A stretch of 9,642 bases of DNA, from the NCBI GenBank assembly GCA_002449555.1, contig DJXA01000089.1, forward strand, positions 1,923 to 11,564. The letters run 5' to 3'. The DNA comes from Atopobiaceae bacterium UBA7016. Its GTDB lineage: Bacteria; Actinomycetota; Coriobacteriia; Coriobacteriales; Atopobiaceae. This document shows positions 1 through 7,145 of this stretch, piece by piece. Position 1 is the stretch's first letter, and each line of letters starts with the position of its first letter. The position numbers were made by a program, and so were the translations under genes. Under the pieces are notes generated by a model. The model ran no database searches. It was not told the DNA's origin and saw nothing but the letters and a program-made list of their open reading frames with translations.

Positions 1-43
1 AGGGGGCTACCCCCATCAGTCGCTCTCCACCACGGCCCCATAT

Positions 44-86
44 CACGTGCTGACGCCCTCGGGAGACCCGAGGGCGTCAGCACGTG
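44..86 (-). terminator. Perfect 20-bp hairpin beyond the NDT-like/TPR gene
   Basis: Positions 44-63 and 67-86 are perfect reverse complements of 20 bases each, separated by a 3-base loop (64-66, AGA). The stem is mostly G/C and lies about 40 bases beyond the minus-strand stop at 127-129, where a transcription terminator would be expected. No clear T-run follows the stem on the minus strand (it continues ATATGGGGCC), so a classical intrinsic terminator is not proven. It could also be a protein-binding palindrome or a transcript-stabilising stem. A second, smaller stem sits immediately inside it at 87-109. Confidence 0.55.
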
Positions 87-109
87 GCAGCCTCCTTTGT
101 GGAGGTTGC
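87..109 (-). repeat. Small secondary stem-loop next to the 20-bp hairpin
   Basis: Positions 87-95 (GCAGCCTCC) pair with 101-109 (GGAGGTTGC) around a 5-base loop, with one mismatched position that would be a wobble pair on one strand. It lies between the stop of the minus-strand gene and the 20-bp hairpin, so the 3' end of that transcript would carry two stacked stems. Whether it matters for termination is unknown. Confidence 0.35.
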
Positions 110-126
110 TCGCGTCAGATAGCCTG

Positions 127-1413
127 CTAGTTGCCTACCGTAAGCAACATGGCCTTTTGCGGATTAATCTCACGAAGACGATCGAGCAGATCATCGTACC
201 CAGGATCATCCATTTCGCGGTAAATCTTGCATGCGAGCTCGAGATGGTCATCGTCAGTGTTATCGCCAGAGAGCTCGAGACAACGATCAATATCACGACG
301 CGCGCTCGGCAGGTCCACGTGGCGTTCGCAAACCGCAAGGTTGTAGTACATGTATGCAGCCTCATGGATGGAAAGTGCCTTCTTGAGGGCATTGATGGCC
401 TTATACAGGTACGACGTGTCGTCAGTGGTTGCATATATGCCGTGATAAAGGCGATTGAGCTGATTGTAGACTGCCGCATAATCGCTCGGATCGATGCTTC
501 CCGCCGGTGCACTTTGTGCCTGCAGGTCGAGAACTCCGGCAATTTCTTCAACCATCTCCTGGATTTCAAGCTCTCGGTCGTAACGGTTTGCCGCACCGAC
601 CATTATGCCGAGATACTCAATCTTCTTCGTAAAGGACATATCTGAGTCGAAGAACTCCTGAGCGTAGTCAAAGAGCATCTGTGTCGCGCGCTGCGAACCC
701 AAGGAAGCAGTCTGCTCGACCACGATGTCATAGAAACGATTCTTTTCCATGGTCCACTGCAGGTGATCCATACTCGCTTCAGCAAGCGGAACGTTACGGG
801 TGCGCAAGGCAAGATTAAACGCCTCACTTGGTGAGAGTCCTTCAGGAAGCTCACCGGCCGGCATGCCAGCAGCGACAGTGGCGGAGGCAGCTCCACCGCT
901 ACCTCCCGCTTTACCCAAACGGTCAATCTTGCGCTCTACGCGCTGCAGCACTTGTAGAACGCCGGCAAGCGTTGCGTTACCGTTGGAACCCTGGAAGCCG
1001 TTTGCAGATTCGGCTTTTACGGCCTCGCGAAGGATATCACGGAACTCACGAGCACCACGACGCGTCTCAATCTCATACTCAATGAATCGACGTCCTGCGA
1101 TGTCAACTGGCAGCGGGGCGGAGCCGCGACGTCGCAAGAGAATAACGGGCTTACCCGTCTCGTCGCGACGACCCAGCTCATAGTAGACGTTGATGTTTTC
1201 CTCACTGAGGTCAGCGATACAAAGCTCAGCATTCTGGACGCGTTCGATAACGTCAGTATCGACTTCCTTGCTGTCAATGTTGTGATCGCCGCGCATGGCC
1301 TCCATTCCAAAAGGCTCAAGAGCCGTGCTAATCTCCTCGAGGAGATCATCGGCATGTTCGCGGGTTTCGGAGTTTGTGGCACCGATGGCGCATATGACAA
1401 AGCAAACAGCCAC
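127..1413 (-). CDS. Nucleoside 2-deoxyribosyltransferase-like (TIR-superfamily-like) domain protein with TPR-like C-terminus
   Basis: A 428-residue protein from a GTG start. The next upstream in-frame start, an ATG at 1449, would add 12 residues. I prefer the GTG because AAAGGA (1421-1426) sits 7 bases before it, and because the protein then begins MAVCFVICAIG, directly on the first beta strand of the domain; the ATG has only a poorly spaced site. The N-terminal ~120 residues show FVICAIG, then IADLSEENINVYYELGRR, then GKPVILL. This is the pattern of the NDT-like fold, in which the Glu of the N-x-Y-E-L-G motif (E79 from the GTG) is the catalytic residue in true deoxyribosyltransferases. A Gly/Ala/Ser-rich linker follows at about 168-186. 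After that comes an all-helical region whose end (about 332-400: YLYKAINALKKAL, then AAYMYYNLAVCERHVDLPSA) looks like tetratricopeptide repeats. No signal peptide or membrane segment is evident. Family knowledge suggests cleavage or sensing of a nucleotide or NAD-like substrate; the actual substrate is unknown. Confidence 0.85.
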   Translation of the reverse strand: MAVCFVICAIGATNSETREHADDLLEEISTALEPFGMEAMRGDHNIDSKEVDTDVIERVQNAELCIADLSEENINVYYELGRRDETGKPVILLRRRGSAPLPVDIAGRRFIEYEIETRRGAREFRDILREAVKAESANGFQGSNGNATLAGVLQVLQRVERKIDRLGKAGGSGGAASATVAAGMPAGELPEGLSPSEAFNLALRTRNVPLAEASMDHLQWTMEKNRFYDIVVEQTASLGSQRATQMLFDYAQEFFDSDMSFTKKIEYLGIMVGAANRYDRELEIQEMVEEIAGVLDLQAQSAPAGSIDPSDYAAVYNQLNRLYHGIYATTDDTSYLYKAINALKKALSIHEAAYMYYNLAVCERHVDLPSARRDIDRCLELSGDNTDDDHLELACKIYREMDDPGYDDLLDRLREINPQKAMLLTVGN

Positions 1414-1420
1414 TATGAGG

Positions 1421-1426
1421 TCCTTT
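1421..1426 (-). promoter_or_regulatory. Ribosome binding site that decides the GTG start
   Basis: On the minus strand this reads AAAGGA, followed by 7 bases and then GTG at 1413-1411. The spacing is ideal, and the same AAAGGA motif with the same spacing precedes the YbjN-like gene (7668-7673). A second AAAGGA-like stretch (1470-1475) lies about 20 bases before the alternative ATG at 1449, too far for an efficient site. Confidence 0.65.
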
Positions 1427-1504
1427 CTCGTCTTAGGGACACTTCTCATCTATTGTGCCTAAGTTGGGTTCCTTTCATCTGCGCAACTCCACGAGCGGAG
1501 TGAT

Positions 1505-1640
1505 TGCAGCCGAGAGATGACATGCATTGCCCCAATGCAAGTACGAAGAAAGGCACCTCCATCGTGCATTGTCAAGGGTGACTTCGGCATAATGAGATGA
1601 GAACCGGGCAATCGCTCCCGAGCCGCCCATGCAGGATGCA
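1505..1640. promoter_or_regulatory. TGCA-rich divergent control region with a palindromic operator candidate
   Basis: This is the space between the two divergent genes. TGCA occurs six times, at 1505, 1523, 1536, 1565, 1630 and 1637. The clearest element is a perfect inverted repeat, TGCATTG (1523-1529) and CAATGCA (1533-1539), around CCC. A third copy of TGCATTG lies at 1565-1571 in the same orientation as the first, 42 bases on, which is four helical turns. This looks like a dimeric repressor site plus a spaced half-site. No regulator gene is visible in the window. A CATAAT at 1588-1593 could be a -10 box for the plus-strand gene, but I see no convincing -35 box. Confidence 0.4.
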
Positions 1641-1671
1641 AAAACACTCTCTCGCAAGGGAAAGAGGGACC

Positions 1672-3858
1672 ATGGACCCCATCGTCAACCCATTGCCGCT
1701 CGTCGTCGGCAATATCGTTTCCATCATGATTGTGGTCACCGTCTGCGTCCTCGGGCTACGTCGGGGAGGGCGCACCAGTGGAGCATGGAGGCTCTACAGC
1801 ACCCCCCTTTATGCCGCAACCGCGACGCTCGCCACCCTGACGTTCGTCCTGGTGCTGTCTCAAGGATTCGCCCTTCTCGAGCGCCCCTATTCCTTTGGCT
1901 CGATCCTCACGCGCTTCATCGAATCCATTCTTGGCACGCTCCAGATCATGTCACTTGACGGTCCTTCGCTCATTGGCACAGAAAACCTCTTGCCGTTGGG
2001 CTGGCATCCATTCCTTGCCTGGACGTACCTTGTCTATCAATCCCTTCTTTTCGTACTTGCCCCCGCAACGGCGTTCAGCTCCCTGACCTTCCTGTTCTTC
2101 ACGCTGCTCTCGTCTCCCGCGCTTCGGTGGCGCTCGCGCAAGAGCGACACGTACGTGTTCTCTGAGGCAAACAGCGCTGCACTCACGCTTGCCCAAAGCA
2201 TCCTGGCCCATGCCGAGAGCAAGGAAAGAGGAAAGCCCGTCATCGCCTTCGCCGAGGTAAACCACGCGGAGGAAGCGATCGTGGACGAAGCGCGCTCCCT
2301 AGGCGCCATCTGCTCGTATCGGTCAATCGCGGAGCTTGCCTCAGGGTGTTCCGCCAAGACAAAGCGGTTCTTCATCTTCTCCTCAAGTAACGAGGCGCAA
2401 AATCTCCGTGACGCCCTGAGGCTCACGAGAGCGTTTGTCGACACGAGAGACGAGACGGATTTGCAGCCTACTGTCATTGTGTTCTCAAACTCTGCCCTTT
2501 CCGACGGATACGCTGACTCCGCCGTCTCCATGTGCTCCGGCAGCGTACAGTTCCGCAGATTCGACCACACCCAAAACACCATCAATCAGGTCCTCATGGA
2601 GATGCCCGTCTTTCTCAACGTCGCGCCTCAGGCAGATGACTCCGAACGCGCACGCGAAGCCCTCTACGCCATCGGTCCCCGGCGCGTCCTCATACTTGGC
2701 GCGGGCAATATGGGTACCGCGTTTCTGAAGGGCGCCATCTGGTCAGGACAGTCAAACGTCTCGCGGATGCATATCGACGTCATCGACATCGACGCCGAGG
2801 AGGCACGGCGGCGCCTTGCCCTCGAGTGCCCTGAGATCTATGGCATGCTCGGCGCGTGTGACCCAGCCACCTCACATGACGAGGCATATGACGTCGAGTT
2901 CCATGCGTGCAACGTGTTCTCAAGCGAGTTTGAGGAGCTCATGCGCGACCACGGTGACGAAGTGACGTACGCGTTCATAGCGCTTGGGGACGACCTACTG
3001 ACCGCACGGGCAGCCCGTCGTCTTCGTGAGCTGCTCGAACGCAGCAGGCTTACCAGTGGCAAGGCGATGGTGGCACCACCGCCAATTGTCACCGTCGTCG
3101 ATGACTCCCTGGTGTCTTCCTCGGTGGAGGACGCCGCCTCCCCCAAGGGCCAGCCCTATCTCATCACGACCGTAGGAAGCACCGAGTCGCTCTTCTCGTA
3201 CGACAACGTGTTTCACCCCAAGCTCGAGCGTTGGGCCTCAAACCTCAACGCCACGTACTGGGGCTTCTTTGACGAGACGAGCGAGAGCAAGCGGGCTGAG
3301 ACGCGACGCGGGGCGGATACCGCCTACAACGCGATAGAATACAACCGCATCTCGTCCCGCGCCTCCGCCATCTTTCTCAAGGTGCATCTGTTCGAGTTCT
3401 GCCGCGCCGTCCACAATGGGACGTCACCTGCCGCCGAGATGGTCAGGGGCCTTGCGCTTCCCTCCGTGAGCGACTGGACCCTGCCGCTCGACTCTCCCGC
3501 GTTCTCGGCGACCCTCAAGGCGTATGACGCGTTCGTCAACTCATCGAGGACCAGGCGAGACGCGCTTCAGGAGCTGGAGCACCGGCGCTGGAACGCCTTT
3601 ATGAGGACGATCGGATATGAGCGATGTGACGAAGGCGCGCTTCGGGCCATCAACGAGGCTATCCCTAAGGGGCAGAGGAGGCAGAACTGCGACCACCTCT
3701 CCAAGCTGCACATTTGTCTCGTACCCTTCGACCAGCTTGAGCAGGTCGACGAGATGTTCACGCGCATCTCCGGCAAAGACCCTCACTACAAGCTCGCCGA
3801 TGACGTCATCATCAGGCACCTGAGAGACATCGTGCTCTTTCGCTCGCAGGGGCTTTAG
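1672..3858 (+). CDS. Membrane TrkA-N/Rossmann protein with C-terminal RyR domain
   Basis: 728 residues from the ATG at 1672, which follows a purine-rich site (GGGAAAGAGGGA, 1658-1669). An in-frame ATG at 1597 has no such site. Hydrophobic helices lie at about residues 9-29, 46-68 and 116-148. Between the second and third is a shorter amphipathic stretch (ILTRFIESILGTLQIMSLDG, about 78-97) placed like a pore or re-entrant loop. The soluble part starts with a Rossmann-like segment whose glycine loop is degenerate (about 159-290). A second, intact one follows with RVLILGAGNMG (338-348) and an acidic VIDID strand end (370-374), which suits NAD or nucleotide binding. The C-terminus (about 628-720) carries ELEHRRWNAFMRTIGY and later KLHICLVPFDQL, the signature of the RyR (ryanodine receptor) domain found in bacterial TrkA-N proteins. 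Likely role: membrane sensor or channel gated by a nucleotide-type ligand. It is divergent from the NDT-like gene and shares its control region. The domain calls are firm; channel activity is inference. Confidence 0.88.
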   Translation: MDPIVNPLPLVVGNIVSIMIVVTVCVLGLRRGGRTSGAWRLYSTPLYAATATLATLTFVLVLSQGFALLERPYSFGSILTRFIESILGTLQIMSLDGPSLIGTENLLPLGWHPFLAWTYLVYQSLLFVLAPATAFSSLTFLFFTLLSSPALRWRSRKSDTYVFSEANSAALTLAQSILAHAESKERGKPVIAFAEVNHAEEAIVDEARSLGAICSYRSIAELASGCSAKTKRFFIFSSSNEAQNLRDALRLTRAFVDTRDETDLQPTVIVFSNSALSDGYADSAVSMCSGSVQFRRFDHTQNTINQVLMEMPVFLNVAPQADDSERAREALYAIGPRRVLILGAGNMGTAFLKGAIWSGQSNVSRMHIDVIDIDAEEARRRLALECPEIYGMLGACDPATSHDEAYDVEFHACNVFSSEFEELMRDHGDEVTYAFIALGDDLLTARAARRLRELLERSRLTSGKAMVAPPPIVTVVDDSLVSSSVEDAASPKGQPYLITTVGSTESLFSYDNVFHPKLERWASNLNATYWGFFDETSESKRAETRRGADTAYNAIEYNRISSRASAIFLKVHLFEFCRAVHNGTSPAAEMVRGLALPSVSDWTLPLDSPAFSATLKAYDAFVNSSRTRRDALQELEHRRWNAFMRTIGYERCDEGALRAINEAIPKGQRRQNCDHLSKLHICLVPFDQLEQVDEMFTRISGKDPHYKLADDVIIRHLRDIVLFRSQGL

Positions 3859-3892
3859 TCGAGCCATCCCCAAGGGGCCCACTTGCCACGGC

Positions 3893-6800
3893 TCATGGCC
3901 TGTGCCGTTCCCACACCTCCATGAGCTCTTCGCCAGTCAGCGTCCCCTTCTCGTTAAGCGCCTCCACAAGGGCGTCGATTGCCGGGCGGCACGCCTCGAT
4001 CACCCGCTTTGCCTCTGCGAGACACCCGTCAAGCACCTTGCGCATGGCCTCGCGCACCTCCTTGGGAAGCTGGGATGGGTCGCTGGCCCTCGTGCCCGCA
4101 TGCGACACGTACTGCACGAGCCCCGCCTCGGACATGCCGTACATGCCCACATACCGCATCGCAAGCTTGGTGGCCATCTCGAGGTCGCTCGAGTTGCCAC
4201 CTGAGAAGGACCCAAGATAGTAGTCCTCGGCGGCCATGCCGCCAAGCAGGCACACGAGCTCGTTGAGGTAATCGGCGGAGGTGGGCAACATGGAGCGACC
4301 GCGTTCGTGCTGCACGTAGCCCAGCGCACCGTTACCCTCGTGCTCGATGGTGATGCGCACGATGTCGGTCTTTCCGGTCGTCAGCAGCCGGCACACCGCA
4401 TGGCCAGACTCGTGGATGGCCACCCTCCGCAGGGCGGCATCCTCCTCTTCGCCGGTGCAGTCGGTCACCTCCGTCGCCGAGAGATCGCACATGTGCTTGA
4501 TTGTGGGCACGTCCTCCTTTGAGATGATGCTCAGCGTGTCGTCCGCGCAGTCACCCGCATGCTGGACAATCAGCTCTTGGATGAGACGGTCCACGAAGCG
4601 TCCGTTGCCGTAGTTCTCCACGCTGTGGAAGTACCTGAAGACGTCCCGCACGCGCTCCTCGACGCCGTCGCCCAGCCCATAGCCGTAGGCACCCATCTTT
4701 CGCTTGAAGATCTCGAGCAGATCGTCCGCCTCGTAGTCCTCGAAGTCAAAGGTGTAGCCAATACGCGATACCAGGCCAGGATTCTCATTGATGAAGTCGC
4801 GCATCTCGTCGGGGTAGCCGGCGAACATGGCGGAGAACTCGCCCTTATGGTCCTCCATCGCCTTCACCAGCACCGCGAGCGCCTCGCGGCCACGCGCGTC
4901 ATACAAGAGGGCATACGCCTCGTCCACAAAGAGCACGCCACCCATGGCACGTTCCACGGCCTTCTTGGTCACCGAAGCCGTGTCGTCCATGGTGGAGCCC
5001 AGCAGGTCGCGCGCCTCAACCTCCTCGAAGTGGCTCCTCGGCACTGCCCCGATGTTATAGAGCATCGTGCCGATGATGCGCGCAACCGTGGTCTTGCCCG
5101 TGCCCGGCCGACCGCGGAACACCATGTTGAGGTTGATGTCGGGGACGCGTATCCCCGCCTTCAGGGCGCGCTCGCGGTATGTCACCGTCTTCTCCAGCTG
5201 GACGATCGACTCCTTGACGGTGTCCAGGCCGACAAGCGGCTCGAGCATGTCGCAAACCGATGCCAGCGGCGCGTCCGCCACGTCGAACATGTCCCTGCGG
5301 GAAGGAATGTCTTCCTCGCCCAGAGTAAAGTAGCCCTCCGAGGTGTTGGCCGTGGCCTCGCCCATACGCACCGCATGGGCGATGATGGCGCGCTGCAGCA
5401 CCTCGCCCACGAAGCGGCCGTTGCCGAAGCTCTTGAAACGGCTGAAGTATGCGAACAGCTGGCGTAGCGCCGCGTCGGCGCGCGCCTCCACCTCAAGCCC
5501 CGCGGAATCGGCCCCCATGTGGAAGATCTTGACCAGCTCGTCAACGGTGTAGTCGTCGAAGTGGAACGTATAGGCCACGCGTGAGGCAATGCCGGGGTTG
5601 GAATCGATGAGCCCCTGCATCTCCTTCTCGTAGCCAGCAAGGATGACCACCAGGTCGTCCTTGTAGTCCTCCATGCACTTGACCAGCTCAGCTATGGCCT
5701 CGTCTCCGAAGCCGGCGCTGTGCTCGCCCTGCGGCATGAGCGCGTATGCCTCGTCGACGAACAGCACGCCGCCGAGCGCCTCGACCACCTTCTCGTGCAC
5801 CTGCTTGTCAGTGTGGCCCACATACTTCCCGATGAGGTCCTTGGACGACACCTCCACGAAACGGCTTGTGCGGATGACGCCGATCTTGTGAAGCATGTTG
5901 GCGATGAGCCGAGCCATCATGGTCTTGCCGGTACCGGGGTTGCCCAAGAAGACCATGTGCATGTTGCTGGAGGGGAGCTTGCAGCCATGGCCCTCGGCGC
6001 GCTTGAGGTAGACGGCGTAGCTCTCAAGCCTGCGCACCGTTTGCTTCACCTGCTCGAGCCCCACAACCTGGGCAAGCATGTCTTCGAGCGAGACGCTGTT
6101 GTAGCGATCGATCGGCAGCGACAGCTCGCCCGTAGCGTTTGCCTGCTTGGCCAGGTAGTCGGCCAGGTCTCGCCCATACATGCCGCGCACGCTTCCGTTG
6201 AACTCGACGTAGTCGAGAAAGCGCCTGCGGAAGTCGTCGTCCGCCTTGGCGCGCAGCCTCTCATCGAGAAACGACACGTACGCGTCGTACGTCTCGGCGG
6301 CGTCCATGCCCCTCAGGCGGATGACGTGCTCGCCGATGGTAGGCTCCAGCACGGGATAGCGCCTGATGAGGTCCCACACCTCGTTTTCGCTGCCCACCAG
6401 CATGAGGTAACGGTCATCCGCAAGCGTCCCGAGCGTACGCATGAAGAGCCCCACCGACTTCGCATCGGCGCCCTCGGGAGGGTACTGGTCGAGCATGTCC
6501 AACGCGATGAGGCGCTTGGTGGGTATGACGTTGCGCTCGTTCATCGAAAGCCTGAGCTTTTCGACGCAAGCCGTGGCGAACGGCTCGAGATGCGCCCAGC
6601 TGAGAGCGTCATCGGTCTTCGCCTTGCCAGCGGCCGCCAGCAGCTGTCCCAAGTCCTCGAGAAACTCCTTGACGTAATAGTCGTCATCAGCGACGAGCGC
6701 GCCCGAAAAGTCATTCTCAGCCTGATTGGCCACGAGGCGTAACGGCAGCTCGAGACCTTCCGTCCGCGAGCTCCATTTCTTAAGAAACGCCTGATGGGCA

Positions 6801-7021
6801 GCCTCGAGCGGAGACGTCTTCGCCTCTGCCTGTGCTTCATTGCCGGTGGCAACATCTTGGGCGGCATCTTCGCCCTCGCCCACCACCTGGTCGCCACCGC
6901 TTCCATCGTCCGTTGGACCATCGTCATCGGGGCCTGCAGACGGCGGCTCTCCCTCCTGCGCGAGCTCTTTGGCAAGAACCGTGCGGATTTGAGCGATGAG
7001 GTCTTGATCGAGGTTAGCCAT
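3893..7021 (-). CDS. Tandem CbxX/CfxQ-type AAA+ ATPase fused to FtsH-like M41 zinc peptidase
   Basis: 1042 residues; ATG with AGGGAG 8 bases upstream. Order: short N-terminal helix; acidic Gly/Asp/Glu-rich linker (about 22-68); a domain at about 165-295 that resembles the back half of a AAA module but lacks a P-loop; AAA module 1 with Walker A GNPGTGKT (360-367), Walker B VLFVDEA (419-425) and Arg finger R481 in NPGIASR; AAA module 2 with GRPGTGKT (637-644), Walker B ending at E701 and R753 in NPGLVSR. Both modules carry the GNGRFV motif typical of CbxX-type ATPases (533-538, 805-810). The C-terminal M41-like domain has HESGH (870-874) and a distal acidic metal ligand, D946 in GGNSSDLEMATK, so the zinc site looks complete. 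Unlike FtsH there is no membrane segment, and the ATPases are of the CbxX type. Likely a cytosolic ATP-dependent protease or unfoldase. It follows the YbjN-like gene in the same direction with a 124-base gap and converges on the RyR gene with a 34-base gap. Its substrate is unknown. Confidence 0.92.
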   Translation of the reverse strand: MANLDQDLIAQIRTVLAKELAQEGEPPSAGPDDDGPTDDGSGGDQVVGEGEDAAQDVATGNEAQAEAKTSPLEAAHQAFLKKWSSRTEGLELPLRLVANQAENDFSGALVADDDYYVKEFLEDLGQLLAAAGKAKTDDALSWAHLEPFATACVEKLRLSMNERNVIPTKRLIALDMLDQYPPEGADAKSVGLFMRTLGTLADDRYLMLVGSENEVWDLIRRYPVLEPTIGEHVIRLRGMDAAETYDAYVSFLDERLRAKADDDFRRRFLDYVEFNGSVRGMYGRDLADYLAKQANATGELSLPIDRYNSVSLEDMLAQVVGLEQVKQTVRRLESYAVYLKRAEGHGCKLPSSNMHMVFLGNPGTGKTMMARLIANMLHKIGVIRTSRFVEVSSKDLIGKYVGHTDKQVHEKVVEALGGVLFVDEAYALMPQGEHSAGFGDEAIAELVKCMEDYKDDLVVILAGYEKEMQGLIDSNPGIASRVAYTFHFDDYTVDELVKIFHMGADSAGLEVEARADAALRQLFAYFSRFKSFGNGRFVGEVLQRAIIAHAVRMGEATANTSEGYFTLGEEDIPSRRDMFDVADAPLASVCDMLEPLVGLDTVKESIVQLEKTVTYRERALKAGIRVPDINLNMVFRGRPGTGKTTVARIIGTMLYNIGAVPRSHFEEVEARDLLGSTMDDTASVTKKAVERAMGGVLFVDEAYALLYDARGREALAVLVKAMEDHKGEFSAMFAGYPDEMRDFINENPGLVSRIGYTFDFEDYEADDLLEIFKRKMGAYGYGLGDGVEERVRDVFRYFHSVENYGNGRFVDRLIQELIVQHAGDCADDTLSIISKEDVPTIKHMCDLSATEVTDCTGEEEDAALRRVAIHESGHAVCRLLTTGKTDIVRITIEHEGNGALGYVQHERGRSMLPTSADYLNELVCLLGGMAAEDYYLGSFSGGNSSDLEMATKLAMRYVGMYGMSEAGLVQYVSHAGTRASDPSQLPKEVREAMRKVLDGCLAEAKRVIEACRPAIDALVEALNEKGTLTGEELMEVWERHRP

Positions 7022-7065
7022 GAGCCTGTCTCCCTAAAGCAGCTTTTCGGGCAGTACACAAGATG

Positions 7066-7112
7066 GGGGTGCTGCCTGACCCGCCTTGGCGACGCGATCG
7101 AGGCAGCACCCC
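7066..7112 (-). terminator. 12-bp perfect stem between the YbjN-like and AAA+ peptidase genes (terminator or attenuator)
   Basis: Positions 7066-7077 (GGGGTGCTGCCT) and 7101-7112 (AGGCAGCACCCC) are exact reverse complements. The 23-base loop contains another small dyad (CGCCTTGGCG, 7082-7091), so the RNA could fold into a branched stem. It begins 33 bases beyond the stop of the YbjN-like gene and ends about 45 bases before the start of the AAA+ gene. Only a weak T-poor tail (CATCTTGTG) follows on the minus strand, so partial read-through is plausible. It may set the expression ratio of the two genes or mark an RNA processing site. Confidence 0.5.
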
Positions 7113-7114
7113 TA

Positions 7115-7124
7115 AACGATCGTT
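7115..7124. repeat. 10-bp perfect palindrome
   Basis: AACGATCGTT is a perfect self-complementary decamer sitting between the stop of the YbjN-like gene and the 12-bp stem. It could be a small operator or simply chance in a dyad-rich spacer. No function can be assigned. Confidence 0.25.
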
Positions 7125-7145
7125 ACGAGTGGCAGACGAGGGGCA

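Noticed and set aside
1..16. Possible start of another minus-strand gene (ATG at 16-14, GGAG upstream) or a GGGGG/CCCCC stem at 2-14
   Set aside because: Only about five codons lie inside the window, so a gene cannot be supported. The short stem could be chance.
97..645. Plus-strand open frame of 182 codons opposite the TPR-like region
   Set aside because: It overlaps the coding minus-strand gene fully, shows no recognisable motif, and starts inside the stem-loop region without a ribosome binding site.
1597..1671. Longer N-terminus for the RyR protein from the ATG at 1597
   Set aside because: The 25 extra residues are Arg/Ser-rich without pattern and the ATG lacks a ribosome binding site, whereas the ATG at 1672 has a strong purine-rich one.
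3861..3894. Weak stem GAGCC/GGCTC with inner CCCC-AA-GGGG between the convergent RyR and AAA+ genes
   Set aside because: The arms are only 5 and 4 bases, the right arm covers the AAA+ stop codon, and no T-run is present, so a bidirectional terminator is not convincing.
4559..5467. Long plus-strand open frame (302 codons) inside the AAA+ peptidase gene
   Set aside because: Antisense shadow of a GC-rich gene. The translation is rich in His/Val/Leu/Arg without any domain motif, while the minus strand shows intact Walker motifs across the same bases.
5720..6742. Long plus-strand open frame (340 codons) opposite AAA module 1
   Set aside because: Same reason: a low-information His/Leu/Val/Arg-rich translation mirroring a well-supported gene, with no ribosome binding site or family motif.
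3893..7021. Reading the AAA+ peptidase as housekeeping FtsH
   Set aside because: FtsH has N-terminal membrane helices and a single FtsH-type AAA module. This protein has two CbxX-type modules and no membrane segment.
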